From: an uncultured Acetatifactor sp.
GTDB taxonomy: Bacteria; Bacillota; Clostridia; Lachnospirales; Lachnospiraceae
Length of the DNA: 64,000 bases
Assembly: GCA_934394815.1 (NCBI GenBank)
Contig: CAKRRD010000006.1
Span: 8,417 to 72,416 of the forward strand
Direction of reading: 5' to 3'
Notes under the pieces: model-generated
Told to the model about the DNA's origin: nothing
The model's database searches: none
Seen by the model: the letters and a program-made list of their open reading frames with translations, nothing else
Shown here: in pieces, positions 51,656-61,102 of the stretch
How positions within the stretch are numbered: the first letter of the stretch is position 1
Layout: every line of letters starts with the position of its first letter
Position numbers and translations under genes: made by a program

Positions 51656-52387
51656 ATGTTGTCCAGATTTGTGGAAGAAGGTTCAAAAATAGAACTTCGG
51701 GCACTGGAGCGTAGACCGGAGGAAAAGGGTGCGGAGAATACCGCGAAGGTTTACCAGAGCCGTGTTTTACAGATATTATCGGAGGATACCCTGGAGATTT
51801 CCATGCCCATGGAACAGACAAGACTGATTCTCTTGCCGGTGGATTCGGAATATGACATGATCTTTTTTGAGGAAAACAGTCTGTACCAGTGCTTTGCAAG
51901 GATCATAGACCGCTACAAGAGCAATAATGTTTATGTCCAAGTGATGGAACTGACCAGTAATCTGAGAAAATATCAGAGAAGAGAATATTATCGCTTCAGC
52001 TGTGCACTGGATATGTGCGCCCGCAATCTGGAGGAAGAAGAAGTCCAGGCGCTGGAGAAAAATTCCCCTTATGAACTGCAGCCCGGACTGCCGCTGAAAC
52101 ACAGTGTGATCGTGGATATCAGTGGTGGAGGCTTACGGTTCATGTCCACCCAGCAGTATAAACCCGGCAGTCTGATCCTTTGCAGTTACCATCTGGTGAA
52201 GGATGGAGAACAGAAAAAGTACGATGTGGTAGGCAAAGTGCTGGCAGTACGGGAACTGGAAAACAGAAAAGGCACATTCGAACACAGAGTCCAGTATTAC
52301 AATCTGGATGTGAACACAAGAGAAGAGATTATCCGCTTTATTTTTGAGGAAGAACGCAGGAGCCGTAAAAAGGAGAGATTATACTGA
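51656..52387 (+). CDS. PilZ-domain c-di-GMP receptor (YcgR/DgrA-like)
   Basis: 243 residues from ATG 51656. N-terminal YcgR-type beta domain (about 1-95) followed by a PilZ domain with both c-di-GMP contacts: the RxxxR motif in KYQRREYYRFS (about 106) and DISGGGLRFMS (about 152). Such proteins bind c-di-GMP and slow the motor by touching the stator or FliG. Its place between flhG and cheB ties it to motility. cheB starts on its stop codon (TGATG). In Bacillus the counterpart is YpfA/DgrA, outside the fla/che operon. Confidence 0.88.
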   Translation: MLSRFVEEGSKIELRALERRPEEKGAENTAKVYQSRVLQILSEDTLEISMPMEQTRLILLPVDSEYDMIFFEENSLYQCFARIIDRYKSNNVYVQVMELTSNLRKYQRREYYRFSCALDMCARNLEEEEVQALEKNSPYELQPGLPLKHSVIVDISGGGLRFMSTQQYKPGSLILCSYHLVKDGEQKKYDVVGKVLAVRELENRKGTFEHRVQYYNLDVNTREEIIRFIFEEERRSRKKERLY

Positions 52388-53469
52388 TGCCAAAAAAAAT
52401 ATTGGTTGTTGATGACTCTGCACTCATGAGAAGAGTGCTGTGTGATATAATAGATGCAGACATAAGATTCCAGGTAGCTGACAGAGCAAAAGACGGAATA
52501 GAAGCCTTCGATCTGTTGAGCAGAAACAGCTATGATGCCGTTGTCCTGGATGTGAATATGCCGCGCATGAACGGTCTGCAGTTACTACAGGAACTGCGCA
52601 AATACAAGATCCCCGCCCGGGTGATGATGGCAAGTACCGATACGAAGGAAGGTGCCAGAACCACTCTGGATGCTCTGGAACTGGGAGCACTGGATTTTGT
52701 ACATAAACCGGACAGCGCAGTAGACTGTCGGGGGGAGAATTTCCGCAGAGAGTTTCTGCGGACCCTGAATGTGGTGGCGAACAGTAAGCTGCCGGTATTT
52801 GCTGCCGAGGAAAAGCTTTCCGAGGAAAAGGACACTGTGAAGGAAATGATGAAGATCATCAATCATCATCCGGTCAGTGTGGCGGGCAGCAAGATCGTAG
52901 CCATTGCCAGTTCCACAGGAGGCCCCAAGTCATTGCAGTCGGTCATTCCCTTACTGCCGGCCAATCTGGATGCACCGGTACTGGTAGTACAGCATATGCC
53001 GGTGGGATTTACAGCGTCCCTGGCAGAGAGACTGGACAATTTAAGCCAGCTCCATGTAAAGGAAGCAGCAGAGGGAGACGAACTGAAAAAAGGATGGGTC
53101 TACATTGCCATGGGCGGCAAACATCTCAATGTCGTGACATCTCCGGCCGGACGGCATACCCTGCATCTGTCGGAGGAACCTTACAGGGAAGGTGTCAGGC
53201 CCTGTGCCAATTATATGTATGAATCCCTGCAGACCAGCCGCTTTGACTCGGTAGTATGTGCCGTGATGACGGGAATGGGAGCAGACGGAACGGAGGGAAT
53301 CGGGAAACTGAAAACTTCCAAAAAATCATATGTGATTGCACAGGATCAGGATACCAGTGTAGTATTTGGAATGCCTAAAAGTATTATCGCAGCCGGGCTT
53401 GCAGATCAGGTGGTACCACTGGATCAGATAGCTCAGGAGATCATACTTCACGTAGGAGTAAGCAAGTAA
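52387..53469 (+). CDS. cheB: Chemotaxis methylesterase CheB
   Basis: 360 residues. Receiver domain (about 1-125) with DD in LVVDDSALMRRV, Asp55 (VVLDVNMPRMNG) and Lys in FVHKPDSA; linker; methylesterase domain with catalytic residues in IASSTGGPKSLQS, VQHMPVGFTASLAERLD and MTGMGADGTEG. It removes methyl groups from chemoreceptors and can deamidate them. The matching methyltransferase CheR is not in the window. Confidence 0.96.
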   Translation: MPKKILVVDDSALMRRVLCDIIDADIRFQVADRAKDGIEAFDLLSRNSYDAVVLDVNMPRMNGLQLLQELRKYKIPARVMMASTDTKEGARTTLDALELGALDFVHKPDSAVDCRGENFRREFLRTLNVVANSKLPVFAAEEKLSEEKDTVKEMMKIINHHPVSVAGSKIVAIASSTGGPKSLQSVIPLLPANLDAPVLVVQHMPVGFTASLAERLDNLSQLHVKEAAEGDELKKGWVYIAMGGKHLNVVTSPAGRHTLHLSEEPYREGVRPCANYMYESLQTSRFDSVVCAVMTGMGADGTEGIGKLKTSKKSYVIAQDQDTSVVFGMPKSIIAAGLADQVVPLDQIAQEIILHVGVSK

Positions 53470-53519
53470 GTATATATGTCGTTTCCGGCAGCACCGTGAC
53501 CGGCAGAATGGAGGAAGAG

Positions 53520-55628
53520 ATGGACGTAAGCCAATATCTTGAAATTTTTCTGGATGAAACAAATGAACACTTACAGAACCTGAACACACAGATTCTGGAA
53601 CTGGAGTCAGACCCCGAGAACATGGATAATATCAATGAGATATTCCGTGCCGCACATTCCCTGAAAGGTATGGCGGGAACCATGGGCTACAAGCGTATGC
53701 AGAACCTGACCCATGATATGGAGAATGTGTTCTCTGAAGTACGTAACGGCAATATTAAGGTAAAACCGGAAATGATCGATGTACTGTTCCAGTGTCTGGA
53801 TGCTCTGGAGGAGTATAAGAACAATATTCAGGAGACCTCGGATGAGGGAACCAATGATAACGAGAATCTGATCAAGGCCCTGAATGATATTTTGAACGGA
53901 GGCAAGACTGAAGCACCGGCAGCGAGGGAAGAAGCTCCCGCAGCCGCACCGGCAGCTCCTGCAGCTGAGAACGGCGCAGGCGGTGCTGAAAAATGGAATG
54001 ACATTGCCTTTGATGACAGCCAGATCCGTGTGATCCGGGAGGCTATGAGACAGGGCAAGAATGTATACGGCATCAACGTAGTGGTACAGGAAAGCTGTAT
54101 CCTGAAGGCTGCAAGAGCGTTCCTGGTATTCAAGGCAGTAGAGGAAAAGGGCGAGATCATCGTGTCCATGCCCAGCGCACAGGATGTAGAAGATGAGAAA
54201 TTCGATAAGGATTTCACACTGATCGTATTATCCGATTATTCTTTGGAGGACATTATCAAGTCCGCAGAAAGCGTATCTGAGATCGCACAGGTGACCGGTG
54301 CGGTACTGGAACTGGAGAAGACCAGGAATTATCATGCGGAAGAGGAAACATCCGAACCTGTTCCGGAGAAGAAGGAAGTGGCCGTAGCGGAAGTGAAGGC
54401 AGAGCCCAAGAAGGAAGAGAAGAAGCCTGCAGCCACAGCCAAAGCTCCAGAGAAGAAGCCCGCGAACAAGCCGGTTGTCAATCGTACCGTACGTGTGGAT
54501 ATCGAGAAGCTGGATTCCCTGATGAATCTGGTAAGTGAGCTGATCATTGCCAAGAACTCTCTGGTAGCTGCCTCCAGCAGTGATCAGGGCAACAATTCCG
54601 CATTCAATGAGCAGATCGAGTATCTGGAGAATGTGACCACCAACCTTCATGAATCCGTAATGAAGGTACGAATGGTACCTATTGAGAGCGTTGTTGTCAA
54701 GTTCCCCAGAATGATCCGTGATCTGTCCAAAAAGCTGGACAAGAAGATGGAACTGTACATGACCGGTGAAGAAACCGAACTGGATCGTACCGTGGTAGAT
54801 GAGATCGGTGATCCTCTGATGCATCTGCTGCGTAATTCCGCTGACCATGGTCTGGAGTCCGCAGAGGTTCGTGCACAGCGTGGCAAGCCTGAACAGGGAT
54901 CCATTTTCCTGGATGCTTATCAGGATGGCAATAACGTAGTCATTGAAGTAAGAGATGATGGTAACGGTATTGATGTGGAAGCCGTTAAGAATAAAGCAAT
55001 TGAGCGTAATCTGGTTACTGCGGAGCAGGCAGCCAATATGCCGGAGAAGGATATTATCAATCTGTTGTTCCAGCCGGGATTCTCCACCTCTGAGAAGGTA
55101 ACCGATGTATCCGGAAGAGGTGTAGGACTGGATGTGGTGAAGTCCAAGATTGAATCCTTAAGCGGTGAAGTAGAAGTGAAGTCCAAGTGGGGAGAAGGCA
55201 GTACCTGGACCATCCGCCTGCCTCTGACCCTTGCAATCATTCAGGCTCTGATGGTAGTAGTAGGCGGAGAAAAATATGCGATTTCGCTGGGATCCATTCA
55301 GACCATCGAAGATATCTCTCCTAAGGACATCAAGCTGGTAGAGAACAAAGAAGTGATCAACCTGAGAGGAACCGTAATCCCTCTGATCCGTCTGACCAAG
55401 GTACTGGATATAGAAAGCACCAGATCTCCCGAGGATAACCTGATCGTAGTTATTGTCAAGAAGGGGGACAAAATGGCAGGCCTTGTCATTGATGAACTGA
55501 TCGGACAGCAGGAGATTGTTATCAAGTCTCTTGGAAAATATATCAAGCAGTGCAAATTCATCAGTGGTGCAACGATCCTCGGTGACGGCGAAGTGGCACT
55601 GATCCTGGATGCAAACGCATTACTGTAA
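53520..55628 (+). CDS. cheA: Chemotaxis histidine kinase CheA
   Basis: 702 residues from ATG 53520 (GGAGG 5 bases upstream; a GTG-type start 8 codons earlier is less likely). P1 domain with phosphorylated His46 (RAAHSLKGMAGTMGY), an Ala/Pro-rich linker (about 130-160), P2 domain, a second Lys/Ala/Pro-rich linker (about 275-310), P3 dimerisation, P4 kinase with N box HLLRNSADHGLES, G1 VRDDGNGID and G2 GRGVGLDVVKS, and P5 CheW-like domain. It passes phosphate to CheY and CheB. Confidence 0.97.
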   Translation: MDVSQYLEIFLDETNEHLQNLNTQILELESDPENMDNINEIFRAAHSLKGMAGTMGYKRMQNLTHDMENVFSEVRNGNIKVKPEMIDVLFQCLDALEEYKNNIQETSDEGTNDNENLIKALNDILNGGKTEAPAAREEAPAAAPAAPAAENGAGGAEKWNDIAFDDSQIRVIREAMRQGKNVYGINVVVQESCILKAARAFLVFKAVEEKGEIIVSMPSAQDVEDEKFDKDFTLIVLSDYSLEDIIKSAESVSEIAQVTGAVLELEKTRNYHAEEETSEPVPEKKEVAVAEVKAEPKKEEKKPAATAKAPEKKPANKPVVNRTVRVDIEKLDSLMNLVSELIIAKNSLVAASSSDQGNNSAFNEQIEYLENVTTNLHESVMKVRMVPIESVVVKFPRMIRDLSKKLDKKMELYMTGEETELDRTVVDEIGDPLMHLLRNSADHGLESAEVRAQRGKPEQGSIFLDAYQDGNNVVIEVRDDGNGIDVEAVKNKAIERNLVTAEQAANMPEKDIINLLFQPGFSTSEKVTDVSGRGVGLDVVKSKIESLSGEVEVKSKWGEGSTWTIRLPLTLAIIQALMVVVGGEKYAISLGSIQTIEDISPKDIKLVENKEVINLRGTVIPLIRLTKVLDIESTRSPEDNLIVVIVKKGDKMAGLVIDELIGQQEIVIKSLGKYIKQCKFISGATILGDGEVALILDANALL

Positions 55629-55636
55629 GGAGGGAG

Positions 55637-56137
55637 ATGACAGTTATGGAAGAACTTAGCATGAAAGAAGCCTTAAAGGCTGGAGACGAGCGTAAAGTTG
55701 AGGAGGACTTTTTCCAGTATATTGTGATCCGCCTCGGAGACGAACAGTACGGTATTGATATCCGTTACATTGATAATATTGTCAGAATGCAGCATATCAC
55801 CAGAGTACCCAAGGTACCTGCATACTTAAAGGGCGTGATCAATCTGCGTGGTGAAGTATTGCCTGTCATGAGCCTTCGTGTGAAGATGGGACTGGAGAAT
55901 GATGAACTCACCCGTGCTACCAGAATCATTATCCTGAAGCAGGAACAGCAGGGCAGTGTGGGAATCATTGTGGATGAAGTAAAGGAAGTAGTGACGCTGG
56001 GAAGCAGCGAGATCGAAAAATTGTCACAGAACACCGGTGAGACTAAGAAGAGTTTCATCACCGGTGTTGGCAAACACAATGGAGAACTGATCTCGTTACT
56101 GGATCTGAATTCCATTACACTGGAGGAAAACGCATAA
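55637..56137 (+). CDS. cheW: Chemotaxis coupling protein CheW
   Basis: 166 residues. CheW links chemoreceptors to CheA. The core begins at about 25: FFQYIVIRLGDEQYGIDIRYIDNI, then AYLKGVINLRGEVLPVMSLR and GIIVDEVKEVVTL. The start may also be three codons later (55646); AAGGAGGG is very near the first ATG and 11 bases from the second. Confidence 0.95.
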   Translation: MTVMEELSMKEALKAGDERKVEEDFFQYIVIRLGDEQYGIDIRYIDNIVRMQHITRVPKVPAYLKGVINLRGEVLPVMSLRVKMGLENDELTRATRIIILKQEQQGSVGIIVDEVKEVVTLGSSEIEKLSQNTGETKKSFITGVGKHNGELISLLDLNSITLEENA

Positions 56138-56150
56138 AGGAGATGGATCC

Positions 56151-56771
56151 ATGGGAGACCTGAGTTTAGAGAAAGTTTCGGAAACGTATCTGGACGTTTT
56201 AAAAGAAATCGGCAACATTGGTGCAGGCAACGCTATGACAGCACTCTCCCAGATGCTGAACTGTAAGGTGGATATGAAGGTGCCTCAGGTAAAGCTTTTG
56301 GATTTTAGTGAAGTAGGTGCACTGATGGGCGGAGAAGAGCAGGTAATGCTGGGGGTCTTTCTCGGAGTAGAGGGAGATATCACCGGCAGCATGATGTTTC
56401 TGGTTGAACAGGGCAGTGCCAAGCATCTTCTTCATAAGATTCTGGGGGATATGGTACAGCAGGAAGGATTCTCAGAAATTGAGTTTTCGGCCATGCAGGA
56501 GATTGGTAACATCATTACGGGTGCTTATCTGAATTCCCTGTCTACCCTGACCAACCTGAAGATCATTCCCACACCGCCGTCACTGACATTGGATATGGCC
56601 GGAGCAATCCTCAGTGTCCCCGCCATTGAATTCGGAACATTGGGCGATAAGATTCTGCTGATCCAGTCGCAGTTTTATGATGAAGTGGAGATTGACGGGT
56701 ATTTCATTCTGGTTCCCGACATCGAGTCCTATCCCAAGATCCTGACATCTTTGGGAATGCCGGTTGCATAA
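56151..56771 (+). CDS. cheC: CheY-P phosphatase CheC
   Basis: 206 residues. Two conserved helices carry the Glu/Asn active-site pairs: VLKEIGNIGAGNAMTALSQM (about 16-35) and EFSAMQEIGNIITGAYLNSL (about 106-125). CheC removes phosphate from CheY-P and pairs with CheD, which follows 30 bases later. AAGGAG upstream. Confidence 0.95.
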   Translation: MGDLSLEKVSETYLDVLKEIGNIGAGNAMTALSQMLNCKVDMKVPQVKLLDFSEVGALMGGEEQVMLGVFLGVEGDITGSMMFLVEQGSAKHLLHKILGDMVQQEGFSEIEFSAMQEIGNIITGAYLNSLSTLTNLKIIPTPPSLTLDMAGAILSVPAIEFGTLGDKILLIQSQFYDEVEIDGYFILVPDIESYPKILTSLGMPVA

Positions 56772-56801
56772 GATCCGCGGAAGCAGAAGAAGGGGAGCAG
56801 A

Positions 56802-57290
56802 ATGAGCGAGATTATTAAAGTAGGGATGGCAGATCTGAAGACCTGCGTAAGCCCCGACGGAGTGACTACTCTGGGTCTGGGATCCTGCGTGGGAATTGCA
56901 ATCCGCGATCCGGTGACAAAAATAGGCGGTCTGGCACATATTATGCTGCCGGACAGCACTACGATCCGTAACAGCAGCCAGAACATTGCAAAATTTGCGG
57001 ATACCGGAATTGATGAACTGGTACGCCAGATGGAAAAGCTGGGAGCCAGGAAGGCAAGAATGGTTGCCAAGATCGCCGGCGGCGCTACCATGTTCACATT
57101 TCAGGGAAAAAATGACATGATGCAGGTAGGAGACCGCAATGTGGAGGCTGTGAAGAAAAAGCTGAAAGAGATCAATATTCCTATTTTGGCGCAGGATACA
57201 GGCAAAAATTATGGAAGAACCGTAACCTTTTATCCGGAAACGGGAGAATTCCACATTCGTGCAGTAGGAAAGAGCGAGTCCATCATTTAA
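56802..57290 (+). CDS. cheD: Chemoreceptor glutamine deamidase CheD
   Basis: 162 residues. The catalytic Cys is in TTLGLGSCVGIAIRDP and the catalytic His in GGLAHIMLPDS; a Thr-containing segment KARMVAKIAGGATMF completes the fold. CheD deamidates receptor glutamines and is held by CheC, forming a feedback loop. Confidence 0.96.
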   Translation: MSEIIKVGMADLKTCVSPDGVTTLGLGSCVGIAIRDPVTKIGGLAHIMLPDSTTIRNSSQNIAKFADTGIDELVRQMEKLGARKARMVAKIAGGATMFTFQGKNDMMQVGDRNVEAVKKKLKEINIPILAQDTGKNYGRTVTFYPETGEFHIRAVGKSESII

Positions 57291-57314
57291 AACGGATGAT
57301 CGTGTGGGAAGATT

Positions 57315-57611
57315 ATGAACAGAAAGAACATGCCATTGCTTTTGATGCTGATCACAGGTGCATTTACCTGCATCGTGACGCTGGTGAAAAGTTATTCGGT
57401 ACTGGCAAGCCTTGTGGCACTTTTTACCGTGATGCTTTTGTTCTATTGTCTGGGAAGCGTGATCCGGTTATTATTAGACCGGTTTGACAGACAGAACGAA
57501 GAGAAGGCAAAAAAGGAACAGGAAGAAAAAGAGAAGGCCTTGCAGGAGGAAGAAGCTGCCGGGTCGGAAGAAGATGCAGAGCAGAAGGGTGTAAGCGATT
57601 CGAATGGATGA
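57315..57611 (+). CDS. Small membrane protein with charged tail, unknown function
   Basis: 98 residues. Two membrane helices (about 7-25 and 30-53: LLLMLITGAFTCIVTLVKS and SVLASLVALFTVMLLFYCL) are followed by a strongly charged Glu/Lys tail likely to form a short coiled coil. GGGAAG lies 4 bases before the ATG and sigD overlaps its end by 8 bases, so it is probably translated. A different frame covers part of it, but with no ribosome site or family resemblance. Not recognised; the position between cheD and sigD suggests a motility role. Confidence 0.75.
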   Translation: MNRKNMPLLLMLITGAFTCIVTLVKSYSVLASLVALFTVMLLFYCLGSVIRLLLDRFDRQNEEKAKKEQEEKEKALQEEEAAGSEEDAEQKGVSDSNG

Positions 57612-58368
57612 AGCCGGTAAGAAAAGGTTATTAGAAGAATACGCTGCCAATAAGCGGCCGGAGACAAGAGAACAGTTGATACTGGAATATGCTCCGCTTG
57701 TAAAAGTAGTGGCAGGACGGCTGAGTATGTATCTGGGTTACAATGTGGATTACGAGGATCTGGTCAGTTACGGAATCTTCGGATTGATCGATGCTATCGA
57801 TAAGTTTGACTGCCTGAAGGAAGTAAAGTTCGAAACCTATGCCAGCCTGCGTATACGAGGCGCAATTCTGGACCAGATCCGTAAGATGGACTGGATTCCC
57901 CGGACGATAAGACAACGGCAGAAGAAGATCGATGCGGTCATCAGGGAAGTGGAACAGACCACCGGCCGGAGCGCAGCGGATGAGGATATTGCAGCAGGAC
58001 TGGGAATCACTCCGGAAGAATATCTGGACTGGCAGTCCCAGATGAAGATCACCGGTCTGGTGTCCCTGAATGAATATATGGATCAGGGGAGCGATGTCTC
58101 GCAGGATTACAGCAGACATACAACAGCAAGATTTGACAGTCCGGAAGAAAGTGTGGAGAAAGAAGAACTGACAAAGGTTCTGGGAGAAACATTGGAACTT
58201 TTGACGGAAAAAGAAAAAAAAGTGGTTACACTATATTATTATGAGGACCTGACATTAAAAGAAATCAGTAATATTCTGGAAGTGTCGGAATCCCGGGTGT
58301 CCCAGTTACATACCCGTGCTTTACAGAAAATGAAGACAAAAATGGGAAACTACATGGGACTTTTGTAG
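57604..58368 (+). CDS. sigD: RNA polymerase sigma-28 factor (SigD/FliA/WhiG family)
   Basis: 254 residues. Sigma-28 reads late flagellar and chemotaxis genes. Region 2: LILEYAPLVKVVAGRLSMYLG, DYEDLVSYGIFGLIDAIDKFD; KFETYASLRIRGAILDQIRKMDWIPR is the family signature. Region 4: LTEKEKKVVTLYYYEDLTLKEI with SESRVSQLHTRALQKMK. It matches SigD by sequence and by its place near the operon end. No flgM anti-sigma gene is in the window. Confidence 0.95.
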   Translation: MDEAGKKRLLEEYAANKRPETREQLILEYAPLVKVVAGRLSMYLGYNVDYEDLVSYGIFGLIDAIDKFDCLKEVKFETYASLRIRGAILDQIRKMDWIPRTIRQRQKKIDAVIREVEQTTGRSAADEDIAAGLGITPEEYLDWQSQMKITGLVSLNEYMDQGSDVSQDYSRHTTARFDSPEESVEKEELTKVLGETLELLTEKEKKVVTLYYYEDLTLKEISNILEVSESRVSQLHTRALQKMKTKMGNYMGLL

Positions 58369-58420
58369 AACCTTGTTGACCTGTGCGGAGCGCAGGAGAG
58401 GAAGGCAGAGGAAAAGGCGT

Positions 58421-60010
58421 ATGCAGAATGGTTATTTTCAGGTGGTAAGAGCGCCGGGCGGATATGGATTACAGATTTTCCAACCCAGGGACGGGGGGGA
58501 GACGGTAAGACTGCAGGAGGTAATGGACTATCTGGACGGGCAGTCCATACCTTATGATCCCATGTCCGTAAAAAAGGCGATCCTTGCGGAAGAGGATAAT
58601 GTTTGTTTTCTGGAGAACAAAGACTGCCCGGAGATCGAAGAGAGCTGTCAGATCACTGTCAGTCAGGATAATATGCAGGCAATCGTACGGTTTTATCCGG
58701 CATCCCAGACCGGAAAGCGCGCTACGATGGACAGCGTGATCAGGGATCTGAGATACCACAGTATCGTCTACGGCATTCAGATGAACGTTTTACAGGATCA
58801 CTTTATGTCGGACGGCAGCTATTGCACCGACCTGGTAGTGGCTCAGGGCCGGGAGCCGAGGCATGGAACCGATGCCTGCATTAAATATTATTTTAATACG
58901 GATATTCATGCGCAGCCGACGTTAAAAGATGACGGCACCGTGGACTATTTCCACCTGAATATGATCAATTCCTGTAAGAAGGGACAGCTTCTGGCGGAGG
59001 TCATTCCTGAGGATGAAGGAGAGTACGGCACGACGGTGCAGGGTGCCAAGATCCGTCCCAGACAGGTGAAGAAAGCCCATCTGGAATTCGGCCATAACAT
59101 AGAAATCTCCGCAGACCGGAGAAAGCTCACCTCACTGGTAGACGGACATGTATCTCTGGTAGAGGGCAAGGTGTTTGTGTCGGATGTCTATGAAGTGGAG
59201 AATGTGGATCTGTCTACCGGCAATATTGATTTTGAAGGCAGTGTACAGGTAAACGGTAATGTCTCTTCCAATTTTGTCATCCGGGCAGGCGGCAACGTGA
59301 TCATAAGCGGTGTCGTGGAAGGGGCTTATATTGAAGCGGACGGTAATATCATCATTACCCGTGGCATGAACGGTATGGCAAAGGGGACACTGAAGGCAGG
59401 CGGCAATATCGTGGCGAAATTTCTGGAGAATGCCACAGCCAGCGCCGGGGGCTACGTCAGTACGGAGTCCATTCTGCACAGCAATGTGACGGCTGGCACG
59501 GAGATTCAGGTAAACGGTAAGAGAGGATTTATCACCGGCGGTTACGTACGGGCCGGACAGAAGATCGAGGTAAAGACTCTGGGGGCCACTCTGGGGGCAG
59601 CTACGGTGGTAGAGGTAGGCGTGGATCCGGAGAAAAAGGCGGAATATATGAGATTGCAGAAGGACGTCTCGGAGATCGTGAAAAATATCCGCAGCCTGCA
59701 GCCGATTCTGGCGAGTTTCGCAGAGAAGAAGAGCAAGGGGGTTCGTTTTACACCGGATCAGGTCAATTATATCCGCAACTGTGTCGCCACCATGGAGACA
59801 CAGAAGAAGAGCCTGGAGGGAAAAAACCGCCGCATGCAGGAATTGCAGCTGGAATTCAATCCGCAGGACCGGGCCATGGTAATGGTACGGGGAGAAGTAT
59901 ATCCCGGTACAACAATTATCATCGGCGATTCTTCCATGCAGGTGAAGAACACATATCATTACTGCAGATTTGAGCGCATTGAAGGCGATGTAAAGTCCAC
60001 ACCGCTGTAA
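58421..60010 (+). CDS. FapA-family (DUF342) protein
   Basis: 529 residues from ATG 58421 (AGGAAAAGG upstream); the frame can be read from further back but the ribosome site supports this start. N-terminal domain (about 1-190), then a long right-handed beta-helix-like region with repeated GNI, GSV, GG and V/I strands (about 200-390: ADGNIIITRGMNG, KAGGNIVAKFLENATASAGG), a coiled coil (about 400-470) and a short beta end. This matches the FapA/DUF342 family often found in flagellar operons of Clostridia and in Vibrio. Function unknown; cell-envelope or polar roles have been proposed. Confidence 0.85.
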   Translation: MQNGYFQVVRAPGGYGLQIFQPRDGGETVRLQEVMDYLDGQSIPYDPMSVKKAILAEEDNVCFLENKDCPEIEESCQITVSQDNMQAIVRFYPASQTGKRATMDSVIRDLRYHSIVYGIQMNVLQDHFMSDGSYCTDLVVAQGREPRHGTDACIKYYFNTDIHAQPTLKDDGTVDYFHLNMINSCKKGQLLAEVIPEDEGEYGTTVQGAKIRPRQVKKAHLEFGHNIEISADRRKLTSLVDGHVSLVEGKVFVSDVYEVENVDLSTGNIDFEGSVQVNGNVSSNFVIRAGGNVIISGVVEGAYIEADGNIIITRGMNGMAKGTLKAGGNIVAKFLENATASAGGYVSTESILHSNVTAGTEIQVNGKRGFITGGYVRAGQKIEVKTLGATLGAATVVEVGVDPEKKAEYMRLQKDVSEIVKNIRSLQPILASFAEKKSKGVRFTPDQVNYIRNCVATMETQKKSLEGKNRRMQELQLEFNPQDRAMVMVRGEVYPGTTIIIGDSSMQVKNTYHYCRFERIEGDVKSTPL

Positions 60011-60061
60011 GCTGCCGCAGGGTACTACAAGGCGGGACAATGGCAGAAAAGAGGAATGCAT

Positions 60062-60376
60062 ATGGCATTTGGAGCTTGGGAAATTGCATCGATCCCGCGG
60101 ACGCAGGATTATACGACCATGAAGCAGAATGAGGACAATAAGGGTGCATTTCAGCAGATGATGCTGGGACAGCAGTCACAGAAACAGAGTGAGCAGCGGA
60201 CCAGAGAAGTGCATAACAGTGATAATGCGGATTGGTATACGGGGCAGTACGATGCCAGAGAAAAGGGAAATGGCGAGTACGCCGGAAACGGTGGCAGACG
60301 CCGGAAAAAGGAGAAGCCCGATCAGGATGGCATGGTAGTAGCCAAACAACATCAGGGATTCGATATCAAGATCTGA
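60062..60376 (+). CDS. Hypothetical protein of the fla/che operon tail
   Basis: 104 residues, not recognised. Rich in Gln, Asn, Gly and charged residues, with no membrane helix or signal: FQQMMLGQQSQKQSEQRTRE, then a basic GGRRRKKEKPDQDG stretch and the tail VVAKQHQGFDIKI. Likely unstructured and possibly RNA- or membrane-binding through the basic patch. AGAGGA lies 6 bases before ATG 60062. It sits 51 bases after the FapA-like gene and 21 before the SwrB-like gene. Confidence 0.65.
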   Translation: MAFGAWEIASIPRTQDYTTMKQNEDNKGAFQQMMLGQQSQKQSEQRTREVHNSDNADWYTGQYDAREKGNGEYAGNGGRRRKKEKPDQDGMVVAKQHQGFDIKI

Positions 60377-60397
60377 TAACACAAAGGAAAAACTAGC

Positions 60398-61066
60398 ATG
60401 GGCATATTAGAAGTGATTCTGCTGATTGCAGGAATTGTGGTATTCATAGGAAGTTTTTTATTACCTTCCGGGAAGACAGAAGAAAGCGGAATCAATAAAG
60501 AGGCAGCAAAAGAAGAAATCAAAGGGCTGGTGGAAGAGGAAATGCAGACGGTCCGCAGCCGGATGCAGGATAAGATGGAGGAGACTTCAGAGGATGCGCT
60601 GGAAAAGGCGGAGCGTTCTCTGGAACGCCTGACCAATGAGAAAATCATGGCGGTGAATGAGTATTCTGACACTGTATTGCAGGAAATCCACAAGAATCAT
60701 GAGGAAGCAATGTTTTTATATGATATGCTGAACAGCAAGCATGCCAATATCAAAGACACGGTTTCCAAAATGGATAAGGCAGTGAAGGCAGCAGAAGACA
60801 AAGCGAAGGACAGGGCGGAAGCGATGGAGAAGCCCGGAAAAGAAAACGGGGTGGAAGAACAAAAGGTGGAAACGCCGACAGAGACTCCGGAACCGTCCGA
60901 GTCTCCGGAGATCGGATGCAAGGGTGAGACCGCGGAAGAAGGACAGAACAATAATGAGAAGATCCTGGAGATGCACAGACAGGGAAAGTCCACAGTGGCA
61001 ATCGCTAAGGAACTTGGACTGGGGGTCGGTGAAGTAAAGCTTGTGATCGACCTGTACAAAGCCTGA
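60398..61066 (+). CDS. SwrB-like membrane protein (DUF6115-like)
   Basis: 222 residues. One N-terminal membrane helix (about 2-22, ILEVILLIAGIVVFIGSFLL), a long charged coiled coil (about 35-150) and a Pro/Glu-rich stretch lead to a C-terminal helix-turn-helix-like end: EKILEMHRQGKSTVAIAKEL then GLGVGEVKLVIDLYKA. The layout and place just behind sigD resemble Bacillus SwrB (YlxL), which promotes export-gate activation for swarming. Similarity is by architecture, so the link is tentative. Confidence 0.7.
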   Translation: MGILEVILLIAGIVVFIGSFLLPSGKTEESGINKEAAKEEIKGLVEEEMQTVRSRMQDKMEETSEDALEKAERSLERLTNEKIMAVNEYSDTVLQEIHKNHEEAMFLYDMLNSKHANIKDTVSKMDKAVKAAEDKAKDRAEAMEKPGKENGVEEQKVETPTETPEPSESPEIGCKGETAEEGQNNNEKILEMHRQGKSTVAIAKELGLGVGEVKLVIDLYKA

Positions 61067-61102
61067 ATGTAATCTTGGAAATAAAGGACGGAGACAGTAT
61101 TC

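Noticed and set aside
57296..57487. A 63-codon frame just after cheD
   Set aside because: It competes with the 98-residue membrane protein, which has a better ribosome site, clear membrane helices and coupling to sigD.
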